Assembly (NCBI GenBank): GCA_964423925.1
Contig: CAYRGQ010000001.1
Span: forward strand, 1-64,000
Direction of reading: 5' to 3'
DNA length: 64,000 nucleotides
Source: CAYRGQ01 sp964423925
Lineage (GTDB): Bacteria > Bacteroidota > Bacteroidia > Sphingobacteriales > Sphingobacteriaceae
In this document: positions 24,818 through 33,210 of the stretch, in pieces
Layout: each line of letters starts with the position of its first letter
How positions within the stretch are numbered: the first letter of the stretch is position 1
Made by a program: the position numbers and the translations under genes
The notes under the pieces: model-generated
Seen by the model: only the letters and a program-made list of their open reading frames with translations
Database searches by the model: none
What the model was told of the DNA's origin: nothing

Positions 24818-26188
24818 CTATTTACTCAGTTCCGCAAAGTACTTGTGGAACAGCGGAATGGTCTCGATGCCCTTGAGGTAGTTGGCGATATCGAACTTCT
24901 CGTTAGGGGAGTGCAGGTTATCGCTGTCCAGCCCGAAACCCATCAGCACGGTTTTGATGCCGAGTTCCTTTTCAAATAAGGCGACGATGGGGATGCTGCC
25001 CCCGCCCCGTGTAGGGATAGGCCGTTTGCCAAATGACTCCTCCATGGCTTTCTCTGCAGCACGAAACGCCACGCTGTCCGTAGGGGTTACGACCGGCTCG
25101 CCACCGTGGTGTGGCTTTACTGTCACCTTGACGGAGGGTGGAGCTATTTTGGCGAAATGGTCGGCAAAAAGCTTGGTAATGGTCTGTGAATCCTGGTTTG
25201 GCACAAGGCGCATCGAAATCTTGGCATTAGCTTTTGACGGCAGCACCGTTTTGGCGCCTTCGCCGATGTATCCGCTCCAGATGCCGTTTACTTCCATCGT
25301 GGGACGGGTGCCCGTACGCTCGATAGTCGAGTAGCCTTTTTCGCCCCACAGTTCGTTTACGTCCAGATCGCGTTTGTATTCCTCTTCATCGTAGGGAGCT
25401 GAGTTCAGCGCTTTGCGTTCTTCCTCGGTCAATTCGACGACGTCATCGTAGAAACCAGGCACGGTAATGTGGTTGTTTTCATCGTGCAGAGAGGCAATCA
25501 ACTTGGCAAGTATGGTGGCCGGGTTGGCCACGGCACCTCCATATACGCCCGAGTGCAAATCCCGGTTGGGACCTACGACCTCCACCTCCACGTAGGACAA
25601 GCCCCGCAGTCCGGTCTCAAGGGAAGGCGTGTCTAGGCTGATCATGGCCGTGTCCGAAATCAAAACGACGTCGGCCGCCAGACGCTCCGTGTTTTCCTTT
25701 ACAAAAATACCCAGATTTTCCGAGCCGACTTCCTCTTCGCCCTCGATCATAAACTTGATGTTGCACGCGAGCAGGCTTTCTTTGTTCATCAATTCGAAGG
25801 CCTTCACGTGCATATAGAACTGTCCCTTGTCGTCACAAGCTCCCCGCGCAAAGATCTTCCCGTCGCGGATGGTCGGTTCGAAGGGAGGCGTTTCCCATAG
25901 TTCCAAGGGGTCTGGTGGTTGCACGTCGTAATGCCCGTACACGAGGATGGTCGGCTTGGCAGGATCCACCATTTTCTCACCGTATACGATGGGATGTCCG
26001 GCGGTGGGGCATACTTCCACGTTGTCCGCGCCAGCATCGCGCAGCTTTTGCGCGACAAATTCGGCCGTGTTTCTTACGTCAGCGGCGTATTTGGGATCCG
26101 CGCTGACGGACGGGAAACGGAGCAACTCAAACAGTTCGTCGAGGAACCGCTGTTCGTTTTCCGATACATATTGCTTGATTTTTTGCAT
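24818..26188 (-). CDS. M20-family dipeptidase (CNDP-like metallopeptidase)
   Basis: 456 aa from the ATG at 26188 (MQKIKQYVSENEQRF); the 11 extra upstream residues overlap the promoter box and were dropped. Zinc ligands are visible: VYGHYDVQPPD (His and catalytic Asp), ARGACDDKGQFYMH (bridging Asp), MIEGEEEVGSENL (catalytic Glu and ligand Glu), LISDTAMI (ligand Asp) and the C-terminal His in SDNLHSPNEKFD. The dimerisation domain lies between about 205 and 360. It hydrolyses dipeptides in the cytoplasm, like carnosine dipeptidases. Monocistronic. Confidence 0.93.
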   Translation of the reverse strand: MQKIKQYVSENEQRFLDELFELLRFPSVSADPKYAADVRNTAEFVAQKLRDAGADNVEVCPTAGHPIVYGEKMVDPAKPTILVYGHYDVQPPDPLELWETPPFEPTIRDGKIFARGACDDKGQFYMHVKAFELMNKESLLACNIKFMIEGEEEVGSENLGIFVKENTERLAADVVLISDTAMISLDTPSLETGLRGLSYVEVEVVGPNRDLHSGVYGGAVANPATILAKLIASLHDENNHITVPGFYDDVVELTEEERKALNSAPYDEEEYKRDLDVNELWGEKGYSTIERTGTRPTMEVNGIWSGYIGEGAKTVLPSKANAKISMRLVPNQDSQTITKLFADHFAKIAPPSVKVTVKPHHGGEPVVTPTDSVAFRAAEKAMEESFGKRPIPTRGGGSIPIVALFEKELGIKTVLMGFGLDSDNLHSPNEKFDIANYLKGIETIPLFHKYFAELSK

Positions 26189-26208
26189 AATAGTAAAAGG
26201 GTTTGATG

Positions 26209-26216
26209 CAAAGCTA
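26209..26216 (-). promoter_or_regulatory. Promoter -7 box for the dipeptidase gene
   Basis: TAGCTTTG on the minus strand, a perfect TAnnTTTG, 20 nt before the ATG at 26188. No -33 TTG at the right spacing. Confidence 0.45.
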
Positions 26217-26334
26217 CACAATGTTAGGGATTATGAGAAAGTGGGCAATGGACGCGGATCGTGGGTTTACCGTCGGGCGGCCGCCATAGGTGGGTGAAAA
26301 TCCGACGCGACACGCTTCGCCGCCTTTCGGTCAT

Positions 26335-26369
26335 AAAAACGGGTTGCCCGCGACCCTGCGGGCAACCCG
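26335..26369 (-). terminator. Strong intrinsic terminator of the TonB-dependent receptor gene
   Basis: A perfect 12-bp stem, CGGGTTGCCCGC and GCGGGCAACCCG with a 6-nt loop, followed on the minus strand by TTTTT. It is 23 nt past the receptor stop codon. Confidence 0.88.
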
Positions 26370-26391
26370 ATACGCTAGACGCGTCCGCGCT

Positions 26392-29300
26392 TTAATTCAG
26401 CAATTCATCAAACGTGATCGAGATGTAATACAAGCCGCCGACCGAGGGGTTGCCCCAGCCGGTTGTATATAGCTTGCTGCCGATATTGGTGCCTCCGACT
26501 TTGATGATCGATTGAATCTCGGGGATCTTCTTGCTGATTTGGGCATCCACGGTAGAGAATGCGGGAATCCGGGTGTGCCCGCCGATATTGGCGGCTGGGG
26601 TGGCAATGCTTGCATGCCAAATCATTTCGGTCTGGTGGCGGTAGGTGATACCGAAGCCCCATCCCGAGCGCCCGATATCCCGGTTTGAGAACCCTACGTT
26701 AAAGCGGTATTTGGGCGAGTTGAAGAATGTCAGGAAAGAGGGGTCCTCATTGCGGAGTTCCTCGTCGTTCAAAAGTTCGTTCTGCGTGACATTTCCGTTG
26801 ATGATGAAACCCTTACCGATTGCGTATTCGAAGCCCACGCCCCAGCCGGAGTTTTTCAGTACTTGCGAGGCATTTACGGGCATGCTGTAGACATTGCGCG
26901 CGGATGGATTGCCCAAGTCCGTGATGGGACCCTCCGCGTTTGCGCGCTGGAGCAATACCACCGAGCCCTCAAAGGAGAGGAAGCGGTTATAGTAGTAAAA
27001 CATGTCAACGAGCAGCTTGTTGTTGATCAGGCTCTTGTAGCCGACTTCGTAGGTTTCCACACGCTCTGGCTCCCATTCTTTGAACTCGTAAGGAGTGAAA
27101 TTCTGGTTGTTTACATCGGAAAGGGCGTAAACGGGATTGTTGTTCATGTTGTATTTGTCGCGGAACAAGGGTAGCCCGCCGACAAGCCTTGCCTGCGGGG
27201 TGAGGAGGTCAATGTACTGGTTTTGCGTGGTCGGAATACGGAATCCGCGTTGGAAAGAAGCGCGGAAATTATGGTGATCCGCTACGGTGTATACGGCTGA
27301 CACACGCGGGCTGAATTGACCTTTGAAATTCTCATTCTTGTCGTAACGCATCGATGCGGTCAACCGGAAGGCGTCGGTAAAACTTCTGGCCGCTTGCAGG
27401 TAAGCCCCCCACTCGCGGATGTCGAACTCCGAACCATCCTGCTGGAGAGTGAAGAGCGTCCCCTCAGAATTCAAGTCGTACACCCGATAATTTGCTCCGG
27501 TGACGATTTCCACGATGGAGGGGTCGATCACCTGGTTAAAGTTGTACATCGCTTCGGCATGATACAGGTTTGTCCGATCTAGGAAGTTGGCCCCATCGGG
27601 GATGGCGCGCGTCTTGATGTCGGCGATGGCTTCGTCGAAGTGGGTGCCACCAGGCAAGTACATGGCGTCAGCCGTGGCTAGGGCGGGAGCCAAGGCCTGG
27701 GTCACCCAGTCCTCGCGGTTTGCCGTGGCGTGTGCACCCGCGGCCGCCTGTGCTGCCGCAATTGCATCGTGGTGTGCAGCCCCGCCCATCATGGCGGTTT
27801 GATACGCCTGGAGGAATGCCCCCGCGTATTGAGTGTAGTTGTGAGCCACTACATTTGGTACGCCTGCCCCCAACGCGTTCTGCAGGTAGCGTTGGCTCAT
27901 GAGGCTGCCCAGCACGCCCAGCGCGTGTGCGTCGCCCGAGTTTTCGCGTGTGGTGTAACCCCTGACAAAGAAGTTGCTCCCGCGTATTTCCGCTTTGTAC
28001 TGGCCCATCGTAAAGTTCTGGATGTTGTAGCGGTCTGCGGCGGTGTACACGGCCGAGCCCTTGCCCCAGTTGGCTTGGACCAAGGCTTCTACGCGGTCGT
28101 TGATTCGGTAGTGGAGCGAGCCGTTGAATTTCAGGCTTTTGGTGGGGTATGCCGTCAGTTGGTTTTCGGCGTAACCTGGCGCATTTTGGTAGTAGGTTTC
28201 GGGTACCATGGCGTTGAGTATGGCGCGTGCCGCTCCGATTTGTGCCATTTGATCGGCTCCCGCTATAAATTGGGGGAGGGTAGCTCCGCCAATCTGCGGG
28301 ATGGGCGTGGTGAAGATGGCACCCAATGCACCCGACGTGCCGTTTGAGCCGTCGCCAGGCATGCCGTTGGCATACAGCATGCTGTGTAGCGGCAAGTTGG
28401 TGCCTAAGTCGCCGTTCCAGTTGACTCCATCGTAGAAGGGGTTATCGTTTGCATTGCCGACATTGTTTTCAAGCGTTGATCCGCCCACAAAGCTTTGGTC
28501 GCGGTAATCGGTCGCGTGCCAATCTTCTGCCGTCAGATAGGCAAAGTTAAGCTTGAATGCAAATCGGTCGTTGTAGGCTTTGGCCAGTCGTACGGCTACA
28601 TCGTAGAACGAAGTGTTGCGCGTGCTACGGTTGGCGGCACTCATCACGCCCGACTTCATGTAGGCGCTCAGCCCTTGGTATTCGAAGGGTGACTTGCTGT
28701 TCATGAGCAGGAGCCCGTTGATCGCGTTGGGTCCGTAGAGTGCCGATGCCGCACCGGGGAGGAGGTCGACGCTCTCGACGTCCAGTTCGGACATGCCCAC
28801 TACGTTGCCCACGGCAAAGTTGAGGCCCGGCGCCTGGTTGTCCATTCCGTCAACCAGCTGCACGAGGCGCGTATTGCCGTTCGCTCCGAACCCGCGGGTG
28901 TTTACCGAGCTGAAGGTGAACGATTGCGTGGACATTTCCACTCCTTTCATATTCCGCAGGGCATCATAAAACGAGGGTTGCGGACTTTCGCGTATTGTAT
29001 TGATATTCAGTTTCTCAATGGAAACAGGCGATTTCAGCAGGCTTTCTTCCGTACGCGAGGCCGACACGACGACTTCTTCGGCAAGGAAAGACTGTTCATC
29101 GAGGGCGATGTCAAGCGATATCCCGGACTCGGTGACACTAGCTTCCTGCGTGGCGAAGCCCACCGATGACAGGATGAGCGTAAGCGGTGGGCTGTCATTG
29201 ACCGTGAGTGAAAACTCGCCAGCTGCGTTGGTGGTGGTGCCCACGACACGCCCTTTGACGTGAATGCTGACGCCAATCAGCGGTGCGTCGGTAGCCGCGT

Positions 29301-29412
29301 TACGAACGGTGCCCGTAACGATTGTCTGCGCATAAACCGAGTGGCTTAGTAAGAAAAGAAAAGGGAGCAATGCAAGGCGCCCAAGCCCTTTTTTGGTAAA
29401 GAGTGGTTCCAT
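26392..29412 (-). CDS. TonB-dependent outer-membrane receptor with carboxypeptidase-like N-terminal domain
   Basis: 1006 aa. Signal peptide (about 1-28, ending LLSHSVYAQ), a carboxypeptidase-regulatory-like domain at about 30-112 (VTGTVRNAATDAPLIGVSIHVKG), a plug domain at about 130-245 (SPVSIEKLNINTIRESPQPSFYDAL... GMDNQAPGLN... LPGAASALYGPNAINGLLLM) and a long beta-barrel with the late ETYEVGYKSLINNKLLVDMFYYYNRF region. An unusually Ala/His-rich loop lies near residues 515-600. No SusD or iron-uptake gene is adjacent, and it is not of the SusC type (no RagA signatures), so the substrate is open. It has its own terminator. Confidence 0.9.
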   Translation of the reverse strand: MEPLFTKKGLGRLALLPFLFLLSHSVYAQTIVTGTVRNAATDAPLIGVSIHVKGRVVGTTTNAAGEFSLTVNDSPPLTLILSSVGFATQEASVTESGISLDIALDEQSFLAEEVVVSASRTEESLLKSPVSIEKLNINTIRESPQPSFYDALRNMKGVEMSTQSFTFSSVNTRGFGANGNTRLVQLVDGMDNQAPGLNFAVGNVVGMSELDVESVDLLPGAASALYGPNAINGLLLMNSKSPFEYQGLSAYMKSGVMSAANRSTRNTSFYDVAVRLAKAYNDRFAFKLNFAYLTAEDWHATDYRDQSFVGGSTLENNVGNANDNPFYDGVNWNGDLGTNLPLHSMLYANGMPGDGSNGTSGALGAIFTTPIPQIGGATLPQFIAGADQMAQIGAARAILNAMVPETYYQNAPGYAENQLTAYPTKSLKFNGSLHYRINDRVEALVQANWGKGSAVYTAADRYNIQNFTMGQYKAEIRGSNFFVRGYTTRENSGDAHALGVLGSLMSQRYLQNALGAGVPNVVAHNYTQYAGAFLQAYQTAMMGGAAHHDAIAAAQAAAGAHATANREDWVTQALAPALATADAMYLPGGTHFDEAIADIKTRAIPDGANFLDRTNLYHAEAMYNFNQVIDPSIVEIVTGANYRVYDLNSEGTLFTLQQDGSEFDIREWGAYLQAARSFTDAFRLTASMRYDKNENFKGQFSPRVSAVYTVADHHNFRASFQRGFRIPTTQNQYIDLLTPQARLVGGLPLFRDKYNMNNNPVYALSDVNNQNFTPYEFKEWEPERVETYEVGYKSLINNKLLVDMFYYYNRFLSFEGSVVLLQRANAEGPITDLGNPSARNVYSMPVNASQVLKNSGWGVGFEYAIGKGFIINGNVTQNELLNDEELRNEDPSFLTFFNSPKYRFNVGFSNRDIGRSGWGFGITYRHQTEMIWHASIATPAANIGGHTRIPAFSTVDAQISKKIPEIQSIIKVGGTNIGSKLYTTGWGNPSVGGLYYISITFDELLN

Positions 29413-29765
29413 AATCAGTTCATAGTTGGTTTATGTACAATATTAACAAATAATCCGTCACGATGCGCCCGTACCACGGCCGGGAAATGTTAACTTATTG
29501 AATAATAGTGTGTAAAAAGTGTTAAGAAAATAAAACTATAGCGAGAATCGACTACGCTCAAAGGTGAATAGCGTATTTCCGAGTGGCTATCTATCTCGGG
29601 CGGGAAATAAATGGTATGGAGATGCTGAATGGTAATATATTGATTATTAGCATGATGTGTCGTTTAACAAATTTTAACATACGATTAGATTAAACTTTTG
29701 GGCACAATATCCCTCTTACTCTACACAGAGATAGCAGGTAAGATAGTATAAACGAAAGAAAAAGG
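29413..29765. other. 353-nt divergent intergenic region
   Basis: Lies between the TonB receptor (minus) and the Spy-like gene (plus). It is AT-rich with no ORF. I found no perfect TAnnTTTG on either strand; the closest on the plus strand is TTAAACTTTTG near 29690. These two genes may therefore use an alternative sigma factor (inference). No repeat or riboswitch-like structure recognised. Confidence 0.4.
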
Positions 29766-30266
29766 ATGAGCATGAAAAATTTACTTTTAACAGTTTTGCT
29801 TATCGGCGCTATCGCCGGCAGCGCAGTAGCCCAAGAACGACGTGCAGAACGGCCCGAACGTACTCCGGAAGAGATCGCAACGCTTCGAACCCAACGCCTT
29901 GCTGAACAGCTAAGCTTGACTGCTGAACAACGAGAAGCGGTCTATGGGTTGCAGTTGGAAGAAGCCACCCAGCAACGGGAACATGTTGACGCTCTTAGGA
30001 ACGCGGCGGGCCAAGCTCGGCAAGCTCGTAGCGAAGCGATAAAACAACAGCGCGAACGGCAGGCTGCTATGCGGCAGCGATTGGATGAAATCCTGAACGA
30101 GGAACAACGCGAGAAGCTATCCGCGCAACGTCTTGAACGGCGCGAAGCGGCCCAGCAGCTACGGGAGAGGCGCTCGGGTAGCCGTGGGCGCTTTGATCGG
30201 GGTGAGCGCAGCAAGCTGCGCGGTGAACGCCCCAGCGCCCGACCTGCAGAAGGTGGGCAACACTAA
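29766..30266 (+). CDS. Spy/LTXXQ-like periplasmic protein, Arg/Glu/Gln-rich
   Basis: 166 aa. Signal peptide MKNLLLTVLLIGAIAGSAVAQ, then a highly charged helical protein containing the LTAEQREAVYGLQLEEATQQ repeat element, the LTxxQ pattern of Spy/CpxP chaperones (DUF4890-like), and a second MRQRLDEILNEEQREKL unit. Spy-like proteins are ATP-independent periplasmic chaperones induced by envelope stress. The C-terminus (about 130-166) is a low-complexity R/G/S/E tail. Start: ATG at 29766 with AAAGG just upstream; ATG 29772 is the alternative. A strong terminator follows. Confidence 0.8.
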   Translation: MSMKNLLLTVLLIGAIAGSAVAQERRAERPERTPEEIATLRTQRLAEQLSLTAEQREAVYGLQLEEATQQREHVDALRNAAGQARQARSEAIKQQRERQAAMRQRLDEILNEEQREKLSAQRLERREAAQQLRERRSGSRGRFDRGERSKLRGERPSARPAEGGQH

Positions 30267-30313
30267 ATGAGAAGGTTAAGAGTTATTCATATTTTTGGTT
30301 AAGTTTGATGATG

Positions 30314-30356
30314 AAAACGCCTTGCCCGTACCCACGGGCAGGCGTTTTTTGTTTTT
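30314..30356 (+). terminator. Strong intrinsic terminator after the Spy-like gene
   Basis: AAAACGCC-TGCCCGT pairs with ACGGGCA-GGCGTTTT (one bulged T), followed by TTTTTTGTTTTT. Its A-rich left side also allows termination on the opposite strand. The T-tract overlaps the -33 element of hbd. Confidence 0.85.
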
Positions 30357-30377
30357 ATCCCCGCTTTCCTATCTTTG
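30349..30377 (+). promoter_or_regulatory. Promoter of hbd, overlapping the preceding terminator
   Basis: TTG (30349-30351), 18-nt spacer, TATCTTTG (30370-30377), a perfect consensus pair. It ends 27 nt before the ATG at 30405. The -33 lies in the T-run of the upstream terminator. Confidence 0.6.
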
Positions 30378-30404
30378 TTGGGTAACCAATAAAAACGACA
30401 CTCC

Positions 30405-31250
30405 ATGCAACAGATCAGCGTGATTGGGTCGGGCACGATGGGCAATGGTATTGCGCATACGTTCGCCCAATATGGCTTTGATGTTTCTTTGGTGGATATC
30501 AAGCAGGATGCGTTAGACAAAGCCATGGCTACCATCGGCTCCAATCTGGACAGGCAGGTAAACAAAGGTCTGTTTGAAGATAGTGCGAAGCACGTTATCC
30601 TGGCCCGCATCCGCACGAGTACCAACCTAGCACAAGGAGTGTCAAACGCCGCGGTAGTAATCGAGGCGGCTACCGAAAATGAAGCGATCAAGTTGGACCT
30701 ATTCCGGGAGCTGGACCGTTACTGCCGACCTGAGGCCATTTTGGCTACCAATACCTCATCGATTTCCATTACGCGTATCGCCGCAGTGACCAACCGGCCC
30801 GGACAGGTCATCGGCATGCATTTCATGAACCCCGTGCCCGTCATGAAGCTTGTGGAGGTTATAAATGGATATTCCACAACCGCGCCAACTACCGACCGCG
30901 TGGTCGCCCTCGCCCAACAGCTCGAAAAAGTTCCCGTCACCGTCAATGATTACCCTGGATTCGTAGCTAACCGAATCCTCATGCCGATGATCAATGAAGC
31001 AATCTACACGCTATACGAAGGCGTGGCGGGGGCGGAAGAGATCGACACCGTCATGAAACTCGGCATGGCCCATCCCATGGGACCGCTGCAGTTGGCAGAC
31101 TTTATCGGCCTAGACGTGTGTCTGGCTATCCTGCGCGTGCTGCACGACGGTTTCGGACAACCAAAATATGCGCCGTGTCCCTTGCTCGTTAATATGGTAG
31201 CCGCCGGCAAACTCGGCAAGAAGTCCGGCGAGGGGTTTTATCAGTATTGA
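30405..31250 (+). CDS. hbd: 3-hydroxybutyryl-CoA dehydrogenase
   Basis: 281 aa, family length. It oxidises 3-hydroxybutyryl-CoA with NAD(P) in butanoate or fatty-acid metabolism. The Rossmann motif is ISVIGSGTMGNGIAHTFA at about 4-21; the catalytic His is in GMHFMNPVPVMKLVEVI, the Glu in that block's vicinity, and the Asn in DYPGFVANRILMPMINEA. The C-terminal helical domain ends DGFGQPKYAPCPLLVNMVAAGKLGKKSGEGFYQY, typical of HBD proteins. No crotonase or thiolase is adjacent. The gene ends 10 nt into a decayed Nudix gene on the other strand. Confidence 0.95.
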   Translation: MQQISVIGSGTMGNGIAHTFAQYGFDVSLVDIKQDALDKAMATIGSNLDRQVNKGLFEDSAKHVILARIRTSTNLAQGVSNAAVVIEAATENEAIKLDLFRELDRYCRPEAILATNTSSISITRIAAVTNRPGQVIGMHFMNPVPVMKLVEVINGYSTTAPTTDRVVALAQQLEKVPVTVNDYPGFVANRILMPMINEAIYTLYEGVAGAEEIDTVMKLGMAHPMGPLQLADFIGLDVCLAILRVLHDGFGQPKYAPCPLLVNMVAAGKLGKKSGEGFYQY

Positions 31251-31393
31251 TGGGAGTGTCGGTGCTCGTTTTCGCCAGGCTCCACTTTGCCGCCCGGAAA
31301 CTCCCATTTCAGGGGAAGCGTCATTGTAGCCGAGCGTTGGCAGATTAGGATTTTGTTCTCGTGTTGGATCATGTCGCAGGTTACTTGTAGCAT
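31241..31393 (-). pseudogene. Nudix (MutT-like) hydrolase remnant, N-terminal part only
   Basis: A 50-codon ORF not otherwise catalogued. It begins MLQVTCDMIQHENKILICQRS, the first strands of a MutT/CTP-pyrophosphohydrolase-type Nudix domain, and reaches WEFPGGKVEPGE, the first part of the Nudix box. The following R-E-L-x-E-E metal-binding helix is missing; the frame ends after 10 unrelated residues inside the 3' end of hbd. The gene is cut in the middle of its active site and cannot be functional. The sequence seems to have been truncated by a deletion that fused it to hbd. Confidence 0.78.
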
Positions 31394-31491
31394 GGTGCGC
31401 TAAAGATAGTAAATGACGTCACGTTTATCGCGATACCCCGATGCGAAGTATATCCTTACACACTACTCCTACACTTACCACCTCATTTTCG

Positions 31492-31499
31492 TACCTTTG
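31492..31499 (+). promoter_or_regulatory. Promoter -7 box of the pseudouridine synthase gene
   Basis: TACCTTTG, perfect TAnnTTTG, ending 5 nt before the ATG at 31505, so the mRNA is probably leaderless. No good -33 found. Confidence 0.5.
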
Positions 31500-31504
31500 C
31501 AGGC

Positions 31505-32248
31505 ATGAGTGAGACCGTAGCCCGTACTGCCAGGCGACCAAAATTCCCGGATTTAATCCTCCACGAGGACGAAAACCTGATTGTCATTAACAAACCGCCA
31601 CACCTTTCCACGCTTGACGACCGGAGTGGCGGGGATACAAACGTCATCCGCCTGGCGAAGGCCTATCATGCCGACGCGCAGATTTGCCACCGGTTGGATC
31701 GCGACACTTCGGGCTTGCTGCTCATTGCCAAAAATCCCGAAACCTACCGCCTGGTATCCATCGAGTTCGAAAAGCGTCGGGTCAATAAAATCTACCACGC
31801 CATCATCGCGGGTACGCATGTGTTCGAAGATTTGCTGGTGGATTTACCGATTCTAAATTTGGGAAACAAGAACGTCACGATCGATCGCGCACGAGGCAAG
31901 GACGCCGAAACGTACTTCACGTCATTGCGGTATTTCAAGCATTACACGCTGGTGGAGTGCCGGCCCGTAACGGGAAGGATGCACCAGATTCGTGTGCATC
32001 TAGCCACTCAACGTGCCGCCATAGTGGGCGATACCATGTACCACGGCAAGCCGGTATATCTTTCGCAAATTAAAAAGCGGGGTTTTACGCTAGCCAAAGG
32101 GGAGGAGGAACAGCCGATCATGAAGCGCTTTGCGCTACACGCTCGCGAAGTTGGCTTTACGATAGACGGCAAGGAATACCGCTTTGAAGCGCCCTATCCC
32201 AAGGATTTCGCTACATTGCTGAAACAGCTCGAGAAGTACGACGACTAG
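31505..32248 (+). CDS. RluA-family pseudouridine synthase
   Basis: 247 aa. The catalytic Asp is in CHRLDRDTSGLLLIAK at about 60-75. Other RluA signatures are LIVINKPPHLSTL near 30, NKIYHAIIAG, and VECRPVTGRMHQIRVHLA. There is no S4 RNA-binding domain at the N-terminus, so this resembles the RluA/RluC-without-S4 or TruC-type proteins that modify rRNA or tRNA uridines. Monocistronic with a near-leaderless promoter. Confidence 0.92.
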   Translation: MSETVARTARRPKFPDLILHEDENLIVINKPPHLSTLDDRSGGDTNVIRLAKAYHADAQICHRLDRDTSGLLLIAKNPETYRLVSIEFEKRRVNKIYHAIIAGTHVFEDLLVDLPILNLGNKNVTIDRARGKDAETYFTSLRYFKHYTLVECRPVTGRMHQIRVHLATQRAAIVGDTMYHGKPVYLSQIKKRGFTLAKGEEEQPIMKRFALHAREVGFTIDGKEYRFEAPYPKDFATLLKQLEKYDD

Positions 32249-32311
32249 GCGGTTGCTGATTCAGTTTGTATTCCTGTTCGCATCACGCTTTTAGGTCTTA
32301 AATCTTAAAAC

Positions 32312-33187
32312 CTATAGCAGCGTCTGGCCGGGGCCGCGCACTTCGATTCCCAAGTCCGATTTTAGCTTCGCGATGAAATGTGTGGCCAGCAGCGGTGATT
32401 CCACTTCCACGTTTTGGTGAATGAAGAAATAGAGTTGCTGAAGCCCCGCCTCGCGCCATCGGCCGATGTGGTCGATCCAGTCGTCCAGTCTAATATAGTC
32501 GCTAGCGTGGTTAGCGCCTACGTACCGCACAAACGCTGTAGGGGTAGTGAGTCGCATGTGGAGCATGTCCCGACGCCCCGCCGTGTCGACCAACACGTTG
32601 GCAATCCCTTCCGTTTCCAGCAATTGATACAATGACGTGGCGACGTCCTTATCGGCGAACCACGCCGCGTTTCGCACCTCGACGGCTAGGGGAATCACCT
32701 TGGGGAACGCCTGTAAAAATGTAGCCAAGCGATCCATGTCCTTGGGCTTGTAGTTGTCGTGCATTTGCAAAAAGACCATGCCAAGTTTATCCTCGAAATG
32801 GCTGATCGCATCGCAAAATGCGGTTACCTTATCCTCTGCGTTCAGCAAGCGGCTGAAGTGGCTGACGGACTGGGGAATTTTGGGGAAGAACTTGAAATCA
32901 TCGGGCGTCTTCTCTCGCCAAACGCGAACCTGCTCGGCACTCGGGGAGTTGTAGAACGTCGCGTTTAGCTCGATACTGTTAAACTGGGTAGCGTAGTAGG
33001 CCAGTTCGTCCTTGGTGCCTCGGGGATAAAATCCTTTCAGGTCTTGCCGATTCCATTTGGCGCAGCCCACGTAAACTTCCAAGTCTCCGTCGCCCCGGTG
33101 CTTTTCCAGCAGCGCAATCGTTTCGGTTGGGGTGGGCGGCAGCGTAAAATCTACGCCTTCGGGATTTTCTACTTGTCCAAATTTCAT
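32312..33187 (-). CDS. DUF72 domain protein (YecE-like TIM barrel)
   Basis: 291 aa. The DUF72 block is clear: VYVGCAKWNRQDLKGFYP, LAYYATQFNSIELNATFY, WREKTPDDFKFFPKIPQSVSH, GMVFLQMHDN, LAVEVRNAAWF, VLVDTAGRRDMLHMR, VRYVGANHASDY and LYFFIHQNVE. The fold is a TIM barrel; the biochemical role is unknown, though a nearby acidic/aromatic pocket suggests a sugar- or nucleotide-like ligand. It is on the same strand as purH and starts 24 nt downstream of the purH stop, so it could be its operon partner. Confidence 0.9.
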   Translation of the reverse strand: MKFGQVENPEGVDFTLPPTPTETIALLEKHRGDGDLEVYVGCAKWNRQDLKGFYPRGTKDELAYYATQFNSIELNATFYNSPSAEQVRVWREKTPDDFKFFPKIPQSVSHFSRLLNAEDKVTAFCDAISHFEDKLGMVFLQMHDNYKPKDMDRLATFLQAFPKVIPLAVEVRNAAWFADKDVATSLYQLLETEGIANVLVDTAGRRDMLHMRLTTPTAFVRYVGANHASDYIRLDDWIDHIGRWREAGLQQLYFFIHQNVEVESPLLATHFIAKLKSDLGIEVRGPGQTLL

Positions 33188-33210
33188 CGTTATCCTGTTT
33201 TAGGGCACTA

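Noticed and set aside
27730..28347. 205-codon plus-strand ORF inside the TonB receptor gene
   Set aside because: Antisense shadow of a full-length receptor.
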